A stretch of DNA of 64,000 nucleotides from an uncultured Pelagibacteraceae bacterium (lineage in GTDB: Bacteria; Pseudomonadota; Alphaproteobacteria; Pelagibacterales; Pelagibacteraceae). The translations under genes were made by a program, and so were the position numbers. Position 1 is the stretch's first letter. Every line of letters begins with the position of its first letter. Where the stretch lies: the NCBI GenBank assembly GCA_902611175.1, contig CACLYQ010000002.1, forward strand, positions 1 to 64,000, given 5' to 3'. Positions 18,881 to 28,518 of the stretch are shown here, one piece after another. Under the pieces are notes generated by a model. The model did not search any database. It was given only the letters and a program-made list of their open reading frames with translations, and was not told the origin of the DNA.

Positions 18881-21418
18881 CTATTGATTTCTAATTAATG
18901 GATAAACTTTAGGACTTAAATATTTAAGATTAGTTAGCATAATTAAAATCAAGGTCACAACTCCTATAGAGGCACCAAGGTAAATTAAAACTTTAAAATC
19001 AAATTGCCAAATTAATTCAAAAATATTCTCCATAATAAATTTTGATCCAATTACTGCAAAAAAAATTGCAATTAATATTACCGACATAAAAATTATTATA
19101 AATTCTATCAAAGACGAAAATATAATTTCTTTTTTTGAAAAACCTAAAATTTTAAATACAAGATTTTGGTACTCTTTTACTTTTCCTTGGACCATTATAG
19201 CACTTGAGATAACAATCAATCCAATGACAATTGTTACACCAGAAATTAAGGTTACAGCTATGAAAACTTTATTTAAAACTGATGTTACTTTGTTTAAGTA
19301 ATCAGCAATTTTTATCATAGATAAACTCGGTAATACTTCTAACATTTTGGTTTCATCAAAATTATCTGGATTTTTAAACTTAGCAGTTGCTAAATATTCA
19401 TGTGGAATTTTTTTTGCAAATTGTGGATTAAATAACATGGCAAAATTAATACTTAGATCACGATAATCAACTTCTCTAAAATTAACTATTTCTCCGTCAA
19501 TTTCTCGACCATAAATGTTTAAAGTAAAAATATCCCCCAACTCAATATTAAAATCTTTAGCTACTTTTGCATCAAGCGATATCTGAAGTTGGTTAGGTTT
19601 AGATAAATCCCACCATTCTCCCTTTAAAATTGGGTTATCTTTAGGTATATTTTCAACCCAAGATGATCTTCTTTCACTTCCAATTACCCAATAACTATCA
19701 TTATCTGGTTTAATATAGCTATTTGGATTTACACCATTAATTTTTAATACTCCGGAAGAAACCATAGGTACTATTTCAATGTTTGCATCAGGGTTCATTT
19801 TGTAAACACTTTGTTCAAATTTTTTCTTTTCACCTTTTTGAATTCCAACAAAAAAATAATCAGGTGCAATATCTGGAATAGATCTTGCAATTTCTCTTTT
19901 AAAATTTGTTCCAACTAAAGCTAAAGTTAATAATAAAGTTACACCTAAGCCTAAAGACATAATTGTGATTGGAGTGATACTTTTTGTTTGAGTTATATTT
20001 TTTATCGATACTTTTAAAGAGATATTTGAAATAAAATTAAACTTTTTCAGTAAATAAATTATAATTTTAGAAAGTAAAAAAAATACAATTAGACATACAA
20101 AAAAAGCCAGAAAATAACCCAAGCTATAAGAAGGTCTTTCAGATCCTAGTGTAAACAATAAAACTAAAAATGATAACAAGATAAAACTCAAAATAACTGA
20201 CTTTTTTGAGTAATAAAATTGCAGGTTTTGGAATACATTTCTAAATAGGTTTGATGCTTTAACTTGATCAATTGAACTTATTGTTGGTATTGAAAAAATT
20301 ATAAGAACTAAAAAACCTACAATAAATATTTTTATAAAATTAATTAAAGAGAATTTTGGATAAACATTTAATCCCAACCCATCAGATAAATATTTATCTG
20401 CAATTGGTACAATTAAAAAACTTGAGCCATAAGAAATTACAGTAATAATAAATAATAATATTAATAATTGAAGATAATAAAGTGTTTTTATATTCCCTGA
20501 ATAAAATCCTACAGCTTTTCTTACAGCTATAGACATATTGTTCTGGTTTATAAATGACAACAATGTATTAGCGATACCTATTCCAGCAATTAACATTGCA
20601 CTAATTGAAACTAAAGAGAGAAATTGGGAAAAATTATTAATTATCCTTTTTAAGCCACTTGCTGAATTTTCTGGAAATCTAAGTTTTACTTTTTGGTCAT
20701 CTTTAAAAATATCTTTGATCTTACTTTCTATTTTTTCTGAATCATCAATTGGTTTAAATTTTACTTTATATTCATAATTTAAAAAACTACCTATTCCATT
20801 TAGTTTTAGTATCTCTAAAGTTTGTTTTCCTGCTAATGCCCAATCTCCAAAAGCTACAAACCCACTGACATCAGGTACAGATTTTATAATTCCAACAACT
20901 ATGAAACTTTGATCTTGTACCTTAACTTTGTCATTTATTTTTATCTTTAAAGTTTTTGATAAACTTTCATTAATCAAAATTGTCTTGGGTTCCTTTTGCA
21001 TTCTTTCATAAGCATCTTCTGGCTCATAAACAACTTCACCGTAAAGTGGATATTTTTCATCAACTGTTTTAATTCTTGTAAATAATGATTTATTTTTTTC
21101 TCTGCCTGTCGTAGAAAGCATTGTACTGAACTCTATCATTTGTGAGACAGTTGAAAATTCCTTTACTTTATTGACTAAATTAAGATCCCCCTGATTACGG
21201 TTATAATCGATTTCGAGATCTCCACCCAAAAGAACTTTTGCATTATCATTAAGCTCTTTTTTTAAACTATCTTCGATTGTAAAGATGGCACTTAAAATAA
21301 AAAGACTGATAAACAGCGTTACAATAATGCTTGAAATTTTTTTATAATTTCTGCTTAGATCTTTTAAAGCATACTTGAATATTAAACTTAACCCCGAAGA
21401 ACTATTTAATTTTTCCAT
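18881..21418 (-). CDS. ABC transporter permease, YbbP/FtsX-like
   Basis: 845 aa with FtsX-like TM regions; downstream of and overlapping the ATPase gene. Confidence 0.88.
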   Translation of the reverse strand: MEKLNSSSGLSLIFKYALKDLSRNYKKISSIIVTLFISLFILSAIFTIEDSLKKELNDNAKVLLGGDLEIDYNRNQGDLNLVNKVKEFSTVSQMIEFSTMLSTTGREKNKSLFTRIKTVDEKYPLYGEVVYEPEDAYERMQKEPKTILINESLSKTLKIKINDKVKVQDQSFIVVGIIKSVPDVSGFVAFGDWALAGKQTLEILKLNGIGSFLNYEYKVKFKPIDDSEKIESKIKDIFKDDQKVKLRFPENSASGLKRIINNFSQFLSLVSISAMLIAGIGIANTLLSFINQNNMSIAVRKAVGFYSGNIKTLYYLQLLILLFIITVISYGSSFLIVPIADKYLSDGLGLNVYPKFSLINFIKIFIVGFLVLIIFSIPTISSIDQVKASNLFRNVFQNLQFYYSKKSVILSFILLSFLVLLFTLGSERPSYSLGYFLAFFVCLIVFFLLSKIIIYLLKKFNFISNISLKVSIKNITQTKSITPITIMSLGLGVTLLLTLALVGTNFKREIARSIPDIAPDYFFVGIQKGEKKKFEQSVYKMNPDANIEIVPMVSSGVLKINGVNPNSYIKPDNDSYWVIGSERRSSWVENIPKDNPILKGEWWDLSKPNQLQISLDAKVAKDFNIELGDIFTLNIYGREIDGEIVNFREVDYRDLSINFAMLFNPQFAKKIPHEYLATAKFKNPDNFDETKMLEVLPSLSMIKIADYLNKVTSVLNKVFIAVTLISGVTIVIGLIVISSAIMVQGKVKEYQNLVFKILGFSKKEIIFSSLIEFIIIFMSVILIAIFFAVIGSKFIMENIFELIWQFDFKVLIYLGASIGVVTLILIMLTNLKYLSPKVYPLIRNQ

Positions 21419-22067
21419 CTTTGATTTTAATTTTTCGTTTTGCTTTGTCTGCTAATTTTGGATCATGCGTGACCATTATTAAAGAAGACCCTTCTTCTTT
21501 GACGTATTTAAATAAAATTTCAGAGATCATTATTGAGTTTTCGGTATCTAGATTACCAGTTGGTTCATCAGCTAAAATCAAATCTGGTTTCATTGCAATA
21601 GCTCTTGCAATCGCAACACGTTGTTGCTCTCCGCCAGATAATTGACTTGGAAGATTATTGAATCTATGTTTTAGACCAAATCGATCTAATAAACTTTTTG
21701 CTTCTTTCTCTGGATTTTTAAATTCATTAAGTTCAAGTGTTAAAGCTACATTTTCAACAGCTGTATAGTTTGGAATTAAATAGAAAGATTGAAATATAAT
21801 TCCTATATTTTGCTTTCTAATTTCAGATACTTCGTCTTCATTAAGATTTGTTATTTCCCTGTCTTGAAATATAATTTTCCCTGAGGTTGGACGTTCTAGT
21901 CCACCAATAAGCATAATCAAGCTTGTTTTTCCTGACCCACTTTCTCCAACCACAGATACAGTTTCTTTTTTTTTTATAGTTAAATCAATATTATTTAAAA
22001 CATTGATATTGTCCTTCCCAGTTTGGTATTTGAGATTTATTTTTTTTAATTTAAGAAGTGTGTTCAT
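21402..22067 (-). CDS. ABC transporter ATPase, YbbA/LolD-like
   Basis: VGESGSGKTSLIMLIGGLERPTSGKI, LSGGEQQRVAIARAIA; start at the internal Met MNTLLKLKK preferred (track ORF opens at 22115). Confidence 0.9.
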   Translation of the reverse strand: MNTLLKLKKINLKYQTGKDNINVLNNIDLTIKKKETVSVVGESGSGKTSLIMLIGGLERPTSGKIIFQDREITNLNEDEVSEIRKQNIGIIFQSFYLIPNYTAVENVALTLELNEFKNPEKEAKSLLDRFGLKHRFNNLPSQLSGGEQQRVAIARAIAMKPDLILADEPTGNLDTENSIMISEILFKYVKEEGSSLIMVTHDPKLADKAKRKIKIKDGKIK

Positions 22068-22674
22068 GAATAAAAGTTTATTTATAAAAATATTGTTATT
22101 CTTTCTAGTGCACATAAATGCAAGTGCAATAGAAAAGGTTATATTATTCGGCGATAGTTTAATGGCGGGTTATGGTCTACCTAAAGAACAACACTTATCT
22201 TTGGTTTTAGAAAGTAATCTCGTTAGGAGTGGTTTAAATATTAAGGTAATAAATGGAAGTGTGTCAGGAAGTACTTCTTCTGGTGGATTGAATAGAGCAG
22301 AATGGAGTTTATCAGAGCCCGGTATTGATCTAATCATCCTTGGTCTTGGGGCAAATGATATGCTTAGAGGAATTCAACCAGATGAAACAGAGAGAAATTT
22401 AGAAGAAATAATTAAAATCGCTAACAGTAAAAAAATAAAAGTTATAATAGCTGGGATGGTTGCGCCAACAACTCATGGAACTAAATATAAAAAAAATTTT
22501 GATGCTATTTATCCTAAATTATCAAAAAAATATAATTTACCTCTTATTCCATTTTTGCTAGAAGGTGTTGCTCTTGATCCAAATCTAAATCAACAAGATG
22601 GCATACATCCTAACAAAGCTGGAACAATAGTTATAAGTAATACAATTCAAGATATTATTTCAAAAAATTATTAA
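22066..22674 (+). CDS. tesA: arylesterase / TesA-like SGNH hydrolase
   Basis: Signal peptide; ILFGDSLMAGYGLP, GANDMLRGI, DGIHPNKAG; start 22066 preferred over track start 22003. Confidence 0.92.
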   Translation: MNKSLFIKILLFFLVHINASAIEKVILFGDSLMAGYGLPKEQHLSLVLESNLVRSGLNIKVINGSVSGSTSSGGLNRAEWSLSEPGIDLIILGLGANDMLRGIQPDETERNLEEIIKIANSKKIKVIIAGMVAPTTHGTKYKKNFDAIYPKLSKKYNLPLIPFLLEGVALDPNLNQQDGIHPNKAGTIVISNTIQDIISKNY

Positions 22675-22680
22675 TCGGAT

Positions 22681-23682
22681 ATGAAAAAAAAATATCATCA
22701 TTTAGCAAATGGCACATTTCGTAATCCTGAAGGATCAAAGGTGATCGATATGAATTTCAATTGGTCGTTTAAGGTCTTTAACCAAGAAAAAAAAAAATTA
22801 GATATGACTTTTCCTGTAAGTAATATCATTAAAAAAGAAAAAGTTTTATTGGATTTAAATAATTTCCAAAAAGAAGATTATGTAGCGTGGATAGGTCATG
22901 CAACATTTTTATTAAAATTAGGGGAAATAACAATAATAACAGATCCAGTTTTTTCGAAAAATGCAGGACCTTTATTTTTTGGGCCAAAGAGATTTACCGA
23001 ACCAGCATTAAAACTTAATGAGATACCAAGAACAGATATTTTTCTACTAACTCACAATCACTACGATCATCAAGACATGAAAACAATAATGAGATTTCCT
23101 TATAAAGATTCTAAAGTTTTGGTACCTTTGGGACTAAAAAAATATTTTAAAATTAATAGATTTAAAGATGTAAATGAAATGGATTGGTATGATCAAATAA
23201 GAATAAATCAGAATTTAAATATTACTTTTTTGCCATCAGTCCACTGGTCAAAAAGGAGTTTAACGGATACTAACAAAACTTTATGGGGTAGCTATTTGAT
23301 TGAATACAAAGGAAAAAAAATATTATTTTCATGTGATACTGGTGTTGGAAAAATATATAAAGAATTGGGAGATAAATACGGTCCAATTGATTTAACATTT
23401 ATTAACATTGGCGCATATAATTTTTATCCTATGGCTTCAATTAAAGATTCTTCTGCTTACCACACTAACCCTGAAGAAGCCCTTGGACTTGCTAAAGATT
23501 TAAAAAGTAAAAAAGTAATTGGAATGCATTGGGGAACTTTTGTCTTATCACTTGAACCAATATTAGAGCCCCCTTTAAGGTTTAAGAAAAATGCAGAAAA
23601 ATTTGGATTTAAAAAAGATGATGCAATTATTTTTAAAATTGGTGAATTTAAATTATTTAGAGAGCTTTTTGATACTAACTAG
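22681..23682 (+). CDS. MBL-fold metal-dependent hydrolase (NAPE-PLD-like)
   Basis: WIGHATFLLKLG, LLTHNHYDHQDM, FLPSVHWSKRSL, SCDTGVG, MHWGTF. Confidence 0.92.
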   Translation: MKKKYHHLANGTFRNPEGSKVIDMNFNWSFKVFNQEKKKLDMTFPVSNIIKKEKVLLDLNNFQKEDYVAWIGHATFLLKLGEITIITDPVFSKNAGPLFFGPKRFTEPALKLNEIPRTDIFLLTHNHYDHQDMKTIMRFPYKDSKVLVPLGLKKYFKINRFKDVNEMDWYDQIRINQNLNITFLPSVHWSKRSLTDTNKTLWGSYLIEYKGKKILFSCDTGVGKIYKELGDKYGPIDLTFINIGAYNFYPMASIKDSSAYHTNPEEALGLAKDLKSKKVIGMHWGTFVLSLEPILEPPLRFKKNAEKFGFKKDDAIIFKIGEFKLFRELFDTN

Positions 23683-24739
23683 AATTTTCCATCAACCACA
23701 ATCCATCTTGATTTAAAAAATATAGTTTACCATTTATAGGATGAATTTGTATGTCTCTGATTCTTCCAATTTTATCTTTAAATATTATTTCCTCTTTTAC
23801 GTTTGATAAATCATTAAACTCTAATTTTCTTAAAGACTTATCTTTAAGAGAAGTAATTAATGCATGACCATTCCATTCTTTAAATTCATTACCTTTATAA
23901 ATTGTGATTGCACTTGTGGCTATAGATGGAACCCAATATTGAATGGCTTTTGTAAAGCCAGGTTTCCATTTTGGCCCTATTGGTATACCTGAATAATTTG
24001 TGCCACCCCATCCAAGAATTTTCCAACCATAATTTTCACCTTTCTTTGCTTCACCAAACCAATCGCCTCCTTTTGCACCATGATTGCTCATATAAATTTT
24101 TCCATCAAAAGGTGATAAAGCTAAACCTTGAGGATTTCTTACACCAATTTGATATATTTCAGGTAGCCAGTCTGATTTCCCCTCAAAGCGAGGATTGTCT
24201 TTTGGAATGCCACCATCTAGATAAATCCTAATTATACTTCCTGGATGTTTATTTCCATCTTGAGCAATCATTCCACCGCCTCTTTCACCTGCAGAAGCAA
24301 ATAAATAATTGTCTTTAATTGCCAGTCTTGAACCAAAATGATAAGGCGAGTCAATTGGTGGATTGGCTTGAAAAATATTTTTAAAATTTAATTTGTTTTT
24401 ATTAAATTTTGCACGTGCAATTGAAGTACTAGTCTTCCAATTATTTCTATTTTCTGTGTATGAGATGTAAATGTAATCTTCATGATACAGAATATCCAAT
24501 AATCCTCCCTGTCCATATTCTACAAAATTTAAGTTATGACCAATTTCACTCATCTCTCTTGTTGAAATATTAACAAGTTTTATTTTGCCACTTTTCTCAG
24601 TAATAATCATTTCATTATCATTAACGAACGACGAACCCCAAGGTGCTTCTAATTCAATAATTTTATTAAAATTAAAATTTTTACTAAATGAATTAGTTGA
24701 GAATAATATTAAGGATAAAAGAAATAATAATTTCTTCAC
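23675..24739 (-). CDS. PQQ-dependent sugar dehydrogenase-like beta-propeller protein
   Basis: GGLLDILYHEDYIYISYTE, GIRNPQGLALSPFDGKIYMSNHGAKGGD-type motifs (here GVRNPQGLALSP); GTG start at 24739 gives a signal peptide (VKKLLFLLSLILFSTNSFS). Confidence 0.9.
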   Translation of the reverse strand: MKKLLFLLSLILFSTNSFSKNFNFNKIIELEAPWGSSFVNDNEMIITEKSGKIKLVNISTREMSEIGHNLNFVEYGQGGLLDILYHEDYIYISYTENRNNWKTSTSIARAKFNKNKLNFKNIFQANPPIDSPYHFGSRLAIKDNYLFASAGERGGGMIAQDGNKHPGSIIRIYLDGGIPKDNPRFEGKSDWLPEIYQIGVRNPQGLALSPFDGKIYMSNHGAKGGDWFGEAKKGENYGWKILGWGGTNYSGIPIGPKWKPGFTKAIQYWVPSIATSAITIYKGNEFKEWNGHALITSLKDKSLRKLEFNDLSNVKEEIIFKDKIGRIRDIQIHPINGKLYFLNQDGLWLMENSS

Positions 24740-24740
24740 T

Positions 24741-25451
24741 CTATGAAAGTTTTGATCTACCACCATCAACAGCAATAATTTGTCCTGTAACCCAAGAACT
24801 GTCTTCAGTTATTAGAAATTTTGCAAGTGAAGCTGAGTCTTTACCTTCTCCAAGTCTTTTTAATGGATGGGCTTTTGCTATACCATCAGCTAAAACTTTA
24901 TTTTTAAGCATTGGCTCTGCAATTTTTGAATTAGTTAAACTTGGAGCAATGCAATTTACTCTTATATTAGGAGCAAATTCTGCTGCTAAAGAAACAGTTA
25001 ATCCTTCAACAGCTGCTTTAGTTGAAGCTATAATTGCATGATTTGTAAAACCCCTTTGAGCAGCAACAGTTGAAAACAAAACAATCGATCCTTTATTTTT
25101 TTTTAAACTTTCTTGATAACCTTTAATTAAATCTACTGCAGAATATAAATTTAGTTTCATACATTTTGTAAAATCTTGTTCTGTAACCATTCTCAAAGGT
25201 TTTAAATCAATTGAACCAACACAATAAGCTATACCTTTGATATCATCTATTTCGGACTTAATCTTTTCAACAAAACCATTTTCTAAAACATCAGAGACTG
25301 TATATTTACAATTTAGTTTTTCAGACAAAGATTTTGTTCTTTCTTCATCCCTACCAATTAAATGTACTTCTTTGCCGGCTGCGTATAACTGTTCGGCTAA
25401 ATTAGATCCGATAGATCCTGTCGCACCTACTACTAAATATTTTTCTGACAT
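24741..25451 (-). CDS. SDR family oxidoreductase
   Basis: VVGATGSIGSNLAEQL, ASTKAAVEGLTVSLAAEFAPNIRVNCIAP, AVDGGRS. Confidence 0.93.
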   Translation of the reverse strand: MSEKYLVVGATGSIGSNLAEQLYAAGKEVHLIGRDEERTKSLSEKLNCKYTVSDVLENGFVEKIKSEIDDIKGIAYCVGSIDLKPLRMVTEQDFTKCMKLNLYSAVDLIKGYQESLKKNKGSIVLFSTVAAQRGFTNHAIIASTKAAVEGLTVSLAAEFAPNIRVNCIAPSLTNSKIAEPMLKNKVLADGIAKAHPLKRLGEGKDSASLAKFLITEDSSWVTGQIIAVDGGRSKLS

Positions 25452-25478
25452 AAATTTTTAAAGAGTTATATATAGTTA

Positions 25479-26969
25479 ATGAAATTATTTTTTCTACTTG
25501 GAAATCAGCTTTTCTCAGAGAAATATCTAGAAAAGTACAGAAAAGACCACTTTTTCTTTATGGCTGAAGATTATCAGCTTTGTACGTACGAAAAGCATCA
25601 TAAACAAAAGATATTATTGTTCTTATCTTGCATGCGATCTCACGCAGATAGACTAAAAAAAAATAAATTTAAATTAGAATATTCTTCTATCGAGGATAAA
25701 TCTTTCAAGCTGGATTACACAGAAAAATTAAAAAAAATAATTAAAGCAAAAAAAATTAAAGAAATTTCAAGTTTCGAAATTGAGGATAAGTTTTTTGAAA
25801 ATAAAATTACCAATTTTTTAAAAAAGGAAAAAATTAAATGGAATATTATTCAAACACCAATGTTTTTAAATTCTAGAGAAAAATTTAAAAACTATTTATC
25901 GAAATCAAAAAAACCTTTTATGGCAGTTTTTTATAAAGAGACTAGAAGAGATTTGGATATACTCATGAAAAAAGATGGTAATCCAGAAGGAGGTAAATGG
26001 AGTTTTGACGAAGAAAATCGAAATAAACTTCCAAAAAATATATCTATACCCAAATTTCCTAAAATTGCTGAGACTGTTCATACCAAAAGACTAAAAATTT
26101 TAATTGATAAAAATTTTAAAAGTCACCCAGGTAATACGAAAGACTTTTGGTTTGCTACGGAATATGATGATGTAATTAAATTATTAAATTTTTTTATTAA
26201 AGAGAAATCAAATTTATTTGGGGATTATGAAGATGCAGTTGATCAGAAAGACAATATATTATTTCATAGTGCTTTAAGTCCTTACATCAATTTAGGTCTT
26301 ATCACTCCAGAATTTATAATTAAAAAAGTTTTAGATTTTCACAACAAAAATAAAATAAGATTAAATTCCTTAGAGGGTTATATTCGTCAAGTAATTGGAT
26401 GGAGGGAATTTATGAGGGGAATTTATCAAAGCTATTCAAAAGAAATGGAAACTAGAAATTTTTTTAAACAAAATAGAAAAATGAAAAACTCATGGTACGA
26501 AGGAACAACAGGATTACCACCTCTAGATTATGCTATTAAAAATGCAGTGAATTATGGTTGGTCACATCATATTGAAAGGTTAATGATTTTATCAAACATA
26601 ATGAATTTATGTGAAGTTAAGCCAACGAATGTTTACAAATGGTTTATGGAAATGTTTGTGGATTCCTCTGACTGGGTAATGGTCCCGAATGTTTATGGAA
26701 TGGGGCTTTTCAGTGATGGAGGAATATTTGCAACAAAACCATATATTTGCGGCTCCGCTTATTTCATGAAAATGATGGATTTTAAAAAAGGAGAATGGTG
26801 CAATACCATGGATGGTCTTTATTGGAGATTCATTAATAGAAATAGAGCCTTCTTTTTAAAAAATCCTAGACTTTCTATGATGGTTAGAATTTTCGATAAA
26901 ATGAAACCTGATAGAAAAAAATTAATTTTAGCTGAGGCAGAAAAATTTATTAAACAAAATACTGCATAG
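25479..26969 (+). CDS. cryptochrome/photolyase family protein (deoxyribodipyrimidine photolyase-related, FeS-BCP-like)
   Basis: 496 aa; LFFLLGNQLF, FFMAEDYQLCTYEKHHKQKI, IRQVIGWREFMRGIYQ, YGWSHHIERLMILSNIMNL, VPNVYGMGLFSDGG. Confidence 0.92.
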   Translation: MKLFFLLGNQLFSEKYLEKYRKDHFFFMAEDYQLCTYEKHHKQKILLFLSCMRSHADRLKKNKFKLEYSSIEDKSFKLDYTEKLKKIIKAKKIKEISSFEIEDKFFENKITNFLKKEKIKWNIIQTPMFLNSREKFKNYLSKSKKPFMAVFYKETRRDLDILMKKDGNPEGGKWSFDEENRNKLPKNISIPKFPKIAETVHTKRLKILIDKNFKSHPGNTKDFWFATEYDDVIKLLNFFIKEKSNLFGDYEDAVDQKDNILFHSALSPYINLGLITPEFIIKKVLDFHNKNKIRLNSLEGYIRQVIGWREFMRGIYQSYSKEMETRNFFKQNRKMKNSWYEGTTGLPPLDYAIKNAVNYGWSHHIERLMILSNIMNLCEVKPTNVYKWFMEMFVDSSDWVMVPNVYGMGLFSDGGIFATKPYICGSAYFMKMMDFKKGEWCNTMDGLYWRFINRNRAFFLKNPRLSMMVRIFDKMKPDRKKLILAEAEKFIKQNTA

Positions 26970-27097
26970 TGAGAAAAGAAAATTTACCCACAAAAATTTG
27001 CCCTGTATGTAAGAGATCTTTTACTTGGAGAAAAAAATGGAAATTAAACTGGGATAAAGTGAAATATTGTTCTAAGAAATGTTCAAAAAATAACTAA
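26969..27097 (+). CDS. DUF2256-like small zinc-ribbon protein (42 aa), not in the ORF track
   Basis: GTG start overlapping the previous TAG; VRKENLPTKICPVCKRSFTWRKKWKLNWDKVKYCSKKCSKNN*; CPVC...FTWRKKW...W..V.YCS..C pattern. Confidence 0.88.
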   Translation: MRKENLPTKICPVCKRSFTWRKKWKLNWDKVKYCSKKCSKNN

Positions 27098-27328
27098 TTA
27101 GCAACAAGAGCAGCTTTTCTTTTTCTCTGGTTTTTTTGCTTCAATCACTTCTTCTTTAGGGGCTGATTGTTCAAGAATTTTTGCTGCTTCAGCTTCTTTC
27201 TCTTTTAATATTTTATTTTCAATGTACGCGTAAAGAGAGTTGAAACCTAATTTTGAAGCTTTCTTTTCTTCATAATTCCTTCTGCCTTTAAGATTTTCAA
27301 TAATTTCAAGAACTTGCGGATTATTCAT
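27098..27328 (-). CDS. small conserved protein with SCSCC C-terminus
   Basis: 76 aa, charged, KKSCSCC tail; stop abuts the DUF2256-like stop. Confidence 0.6.
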   Translation of the reverse strand: MNNPQVLEIIENLKGRRNYEEKKASKLGFNSLYAYIENKILKEKEAEAAKILEQSAPKEEVIEAKKPEKKKSCSCC

Positions 27329-27369
27329 ATTATTGTTATCTCATAATTTTGATAATTTACAATAGTTCT

Positions 27370-28512
27370 TTAAAAAAATTCTTTAATTATAGTTGGTATG
27401 TACTTTTTGAAATTAAAAAAACCTTTATTGCAATATTTCCAAGAACTTCGGTCTAAATTACGATAAAGAAATTTTATATTATTTATTCCTTGAGAAGTTA
27501 AATAATCTAAGTTTTCTCCAACACAAGGATAAAAAAAATAACTATTCTCAATTGTTTTAAGGTTACCAATATCAATAATTTCACAATCCAAAGATTTTTC
27601 ATCCAACCTTCTTTTTTGATCCTGAATTAAATTAGTCTTAAATTTCATTGTTTTTTCACTAAGTTTAATATTTCTACTGTCGTTATTATTATTAACTAAA
27701 TAAATCTTTTTAAATTTATGGTCTTTGAAATCAGTCAACTCAAAAGAAAGATTATTATCAAAAATAATTAAATTTTGCTCATCCAAACTTACTGGATTAC
27801 TAAAATCTTTTAAGACAGCCTTGTATATTTTCTCGCTAACTTTAGGTGGTGCATTTTCATTTAAATTAATGTTATTAAATCTGTTATTAGTAAATTTTTT
27901 TATATTCCATTCACTTGCCAAATAATGCTTACCTTGTGTTTGTATCCCAGCAACCCATCTCCATCCCAATGTATTAGATGCTGCATCTCCATCATAGAGA
28001 TGTTTCATAAAAAATTCAGCTCCTAATTGCCAAGGTAAATTTAAAGTAAAAATCCAGATACTGGCAAACCACATTCTTGTATGATTATGAAGGTAATTAA
28101 ATTCTTTTAATTCTTTAACCCATTCATTAAAACATTCTATATTTGTATTTCCATCAATGGCATTTAAATAATCTTTATTATCTTTGTATTTTTCTCTTAT
28201 AACTTTTATTTCTATTATGTAATCTGTCCATACACTAGGTCTTAATTCTAACCATCCTTTCCAATAAGTACGCCACAAAACCTCCTGAATAAATTTTTCA
28301 TTTTTAGAAAATGAAAATTTCTTTAAGGCTTTATCTATAACTTCTAACTCACTTAATATTCCATGAGATATATATGGAGAAATACATGATATATTTGATC
28401 TTTTATCCGGACCAAAATCAAAATTTCTCAATCTTGAATATTCAGAAAGATTATTTTCAATAAAATTATCTAGTTTATTAGTGGCTTGCGCCCGACTTGG
28501 TTCAAAATTCAT
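27370..28512 (-). CDS. photolyase FAD-binding-domain protein with atypical domain order
   Basis: SRAQATNKLDNFIE, ISPYISHGILS, EVLWRTYWKGWLELRPSVW, NYLHNHTRMWFASIWIFTLNLPW, LYDGDAASNTLGWRWVAGIQTQGKHYLAS at the N-terminal side; no photolyase alpha/beta domain before it. Confidence 0.9.
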   Translation of the reverse strand: MNFEPSRAQATNKLDNFIENNLSEYSRLRNFDFGPDKRSNISCISPYISHGILSELEVIDKALKKFSFSKNEKFIQEVLWRTYWKGWLELRPSVWTDYIIEIKVIREKYKDNKDYLNAIDGNTNIECFNEWVKELKEFNYLHNHTRMWFASIWIFTLNLPWQLGAEFFMKHLYDGDAASNTLGWRWVAGIQTQGKHYLASEWNIKKFTNNRFNNINLNENAPPKVSEKIYKAVLKDFSNPVSLDEQNLIIFDNNLSFELTDFKDHKFKKIYLVNNNNDSRNIKLSEKTMKFKTNLIQDQKRRLDEKSLDCEIIDIGNLKTIENSYFFYPCVGENLDYLTSQGINNIKFLYRNLDRSSWKYCNKGFFNFKKYIPTIIKEFF

Positions 28513-28518
28513 GATATT

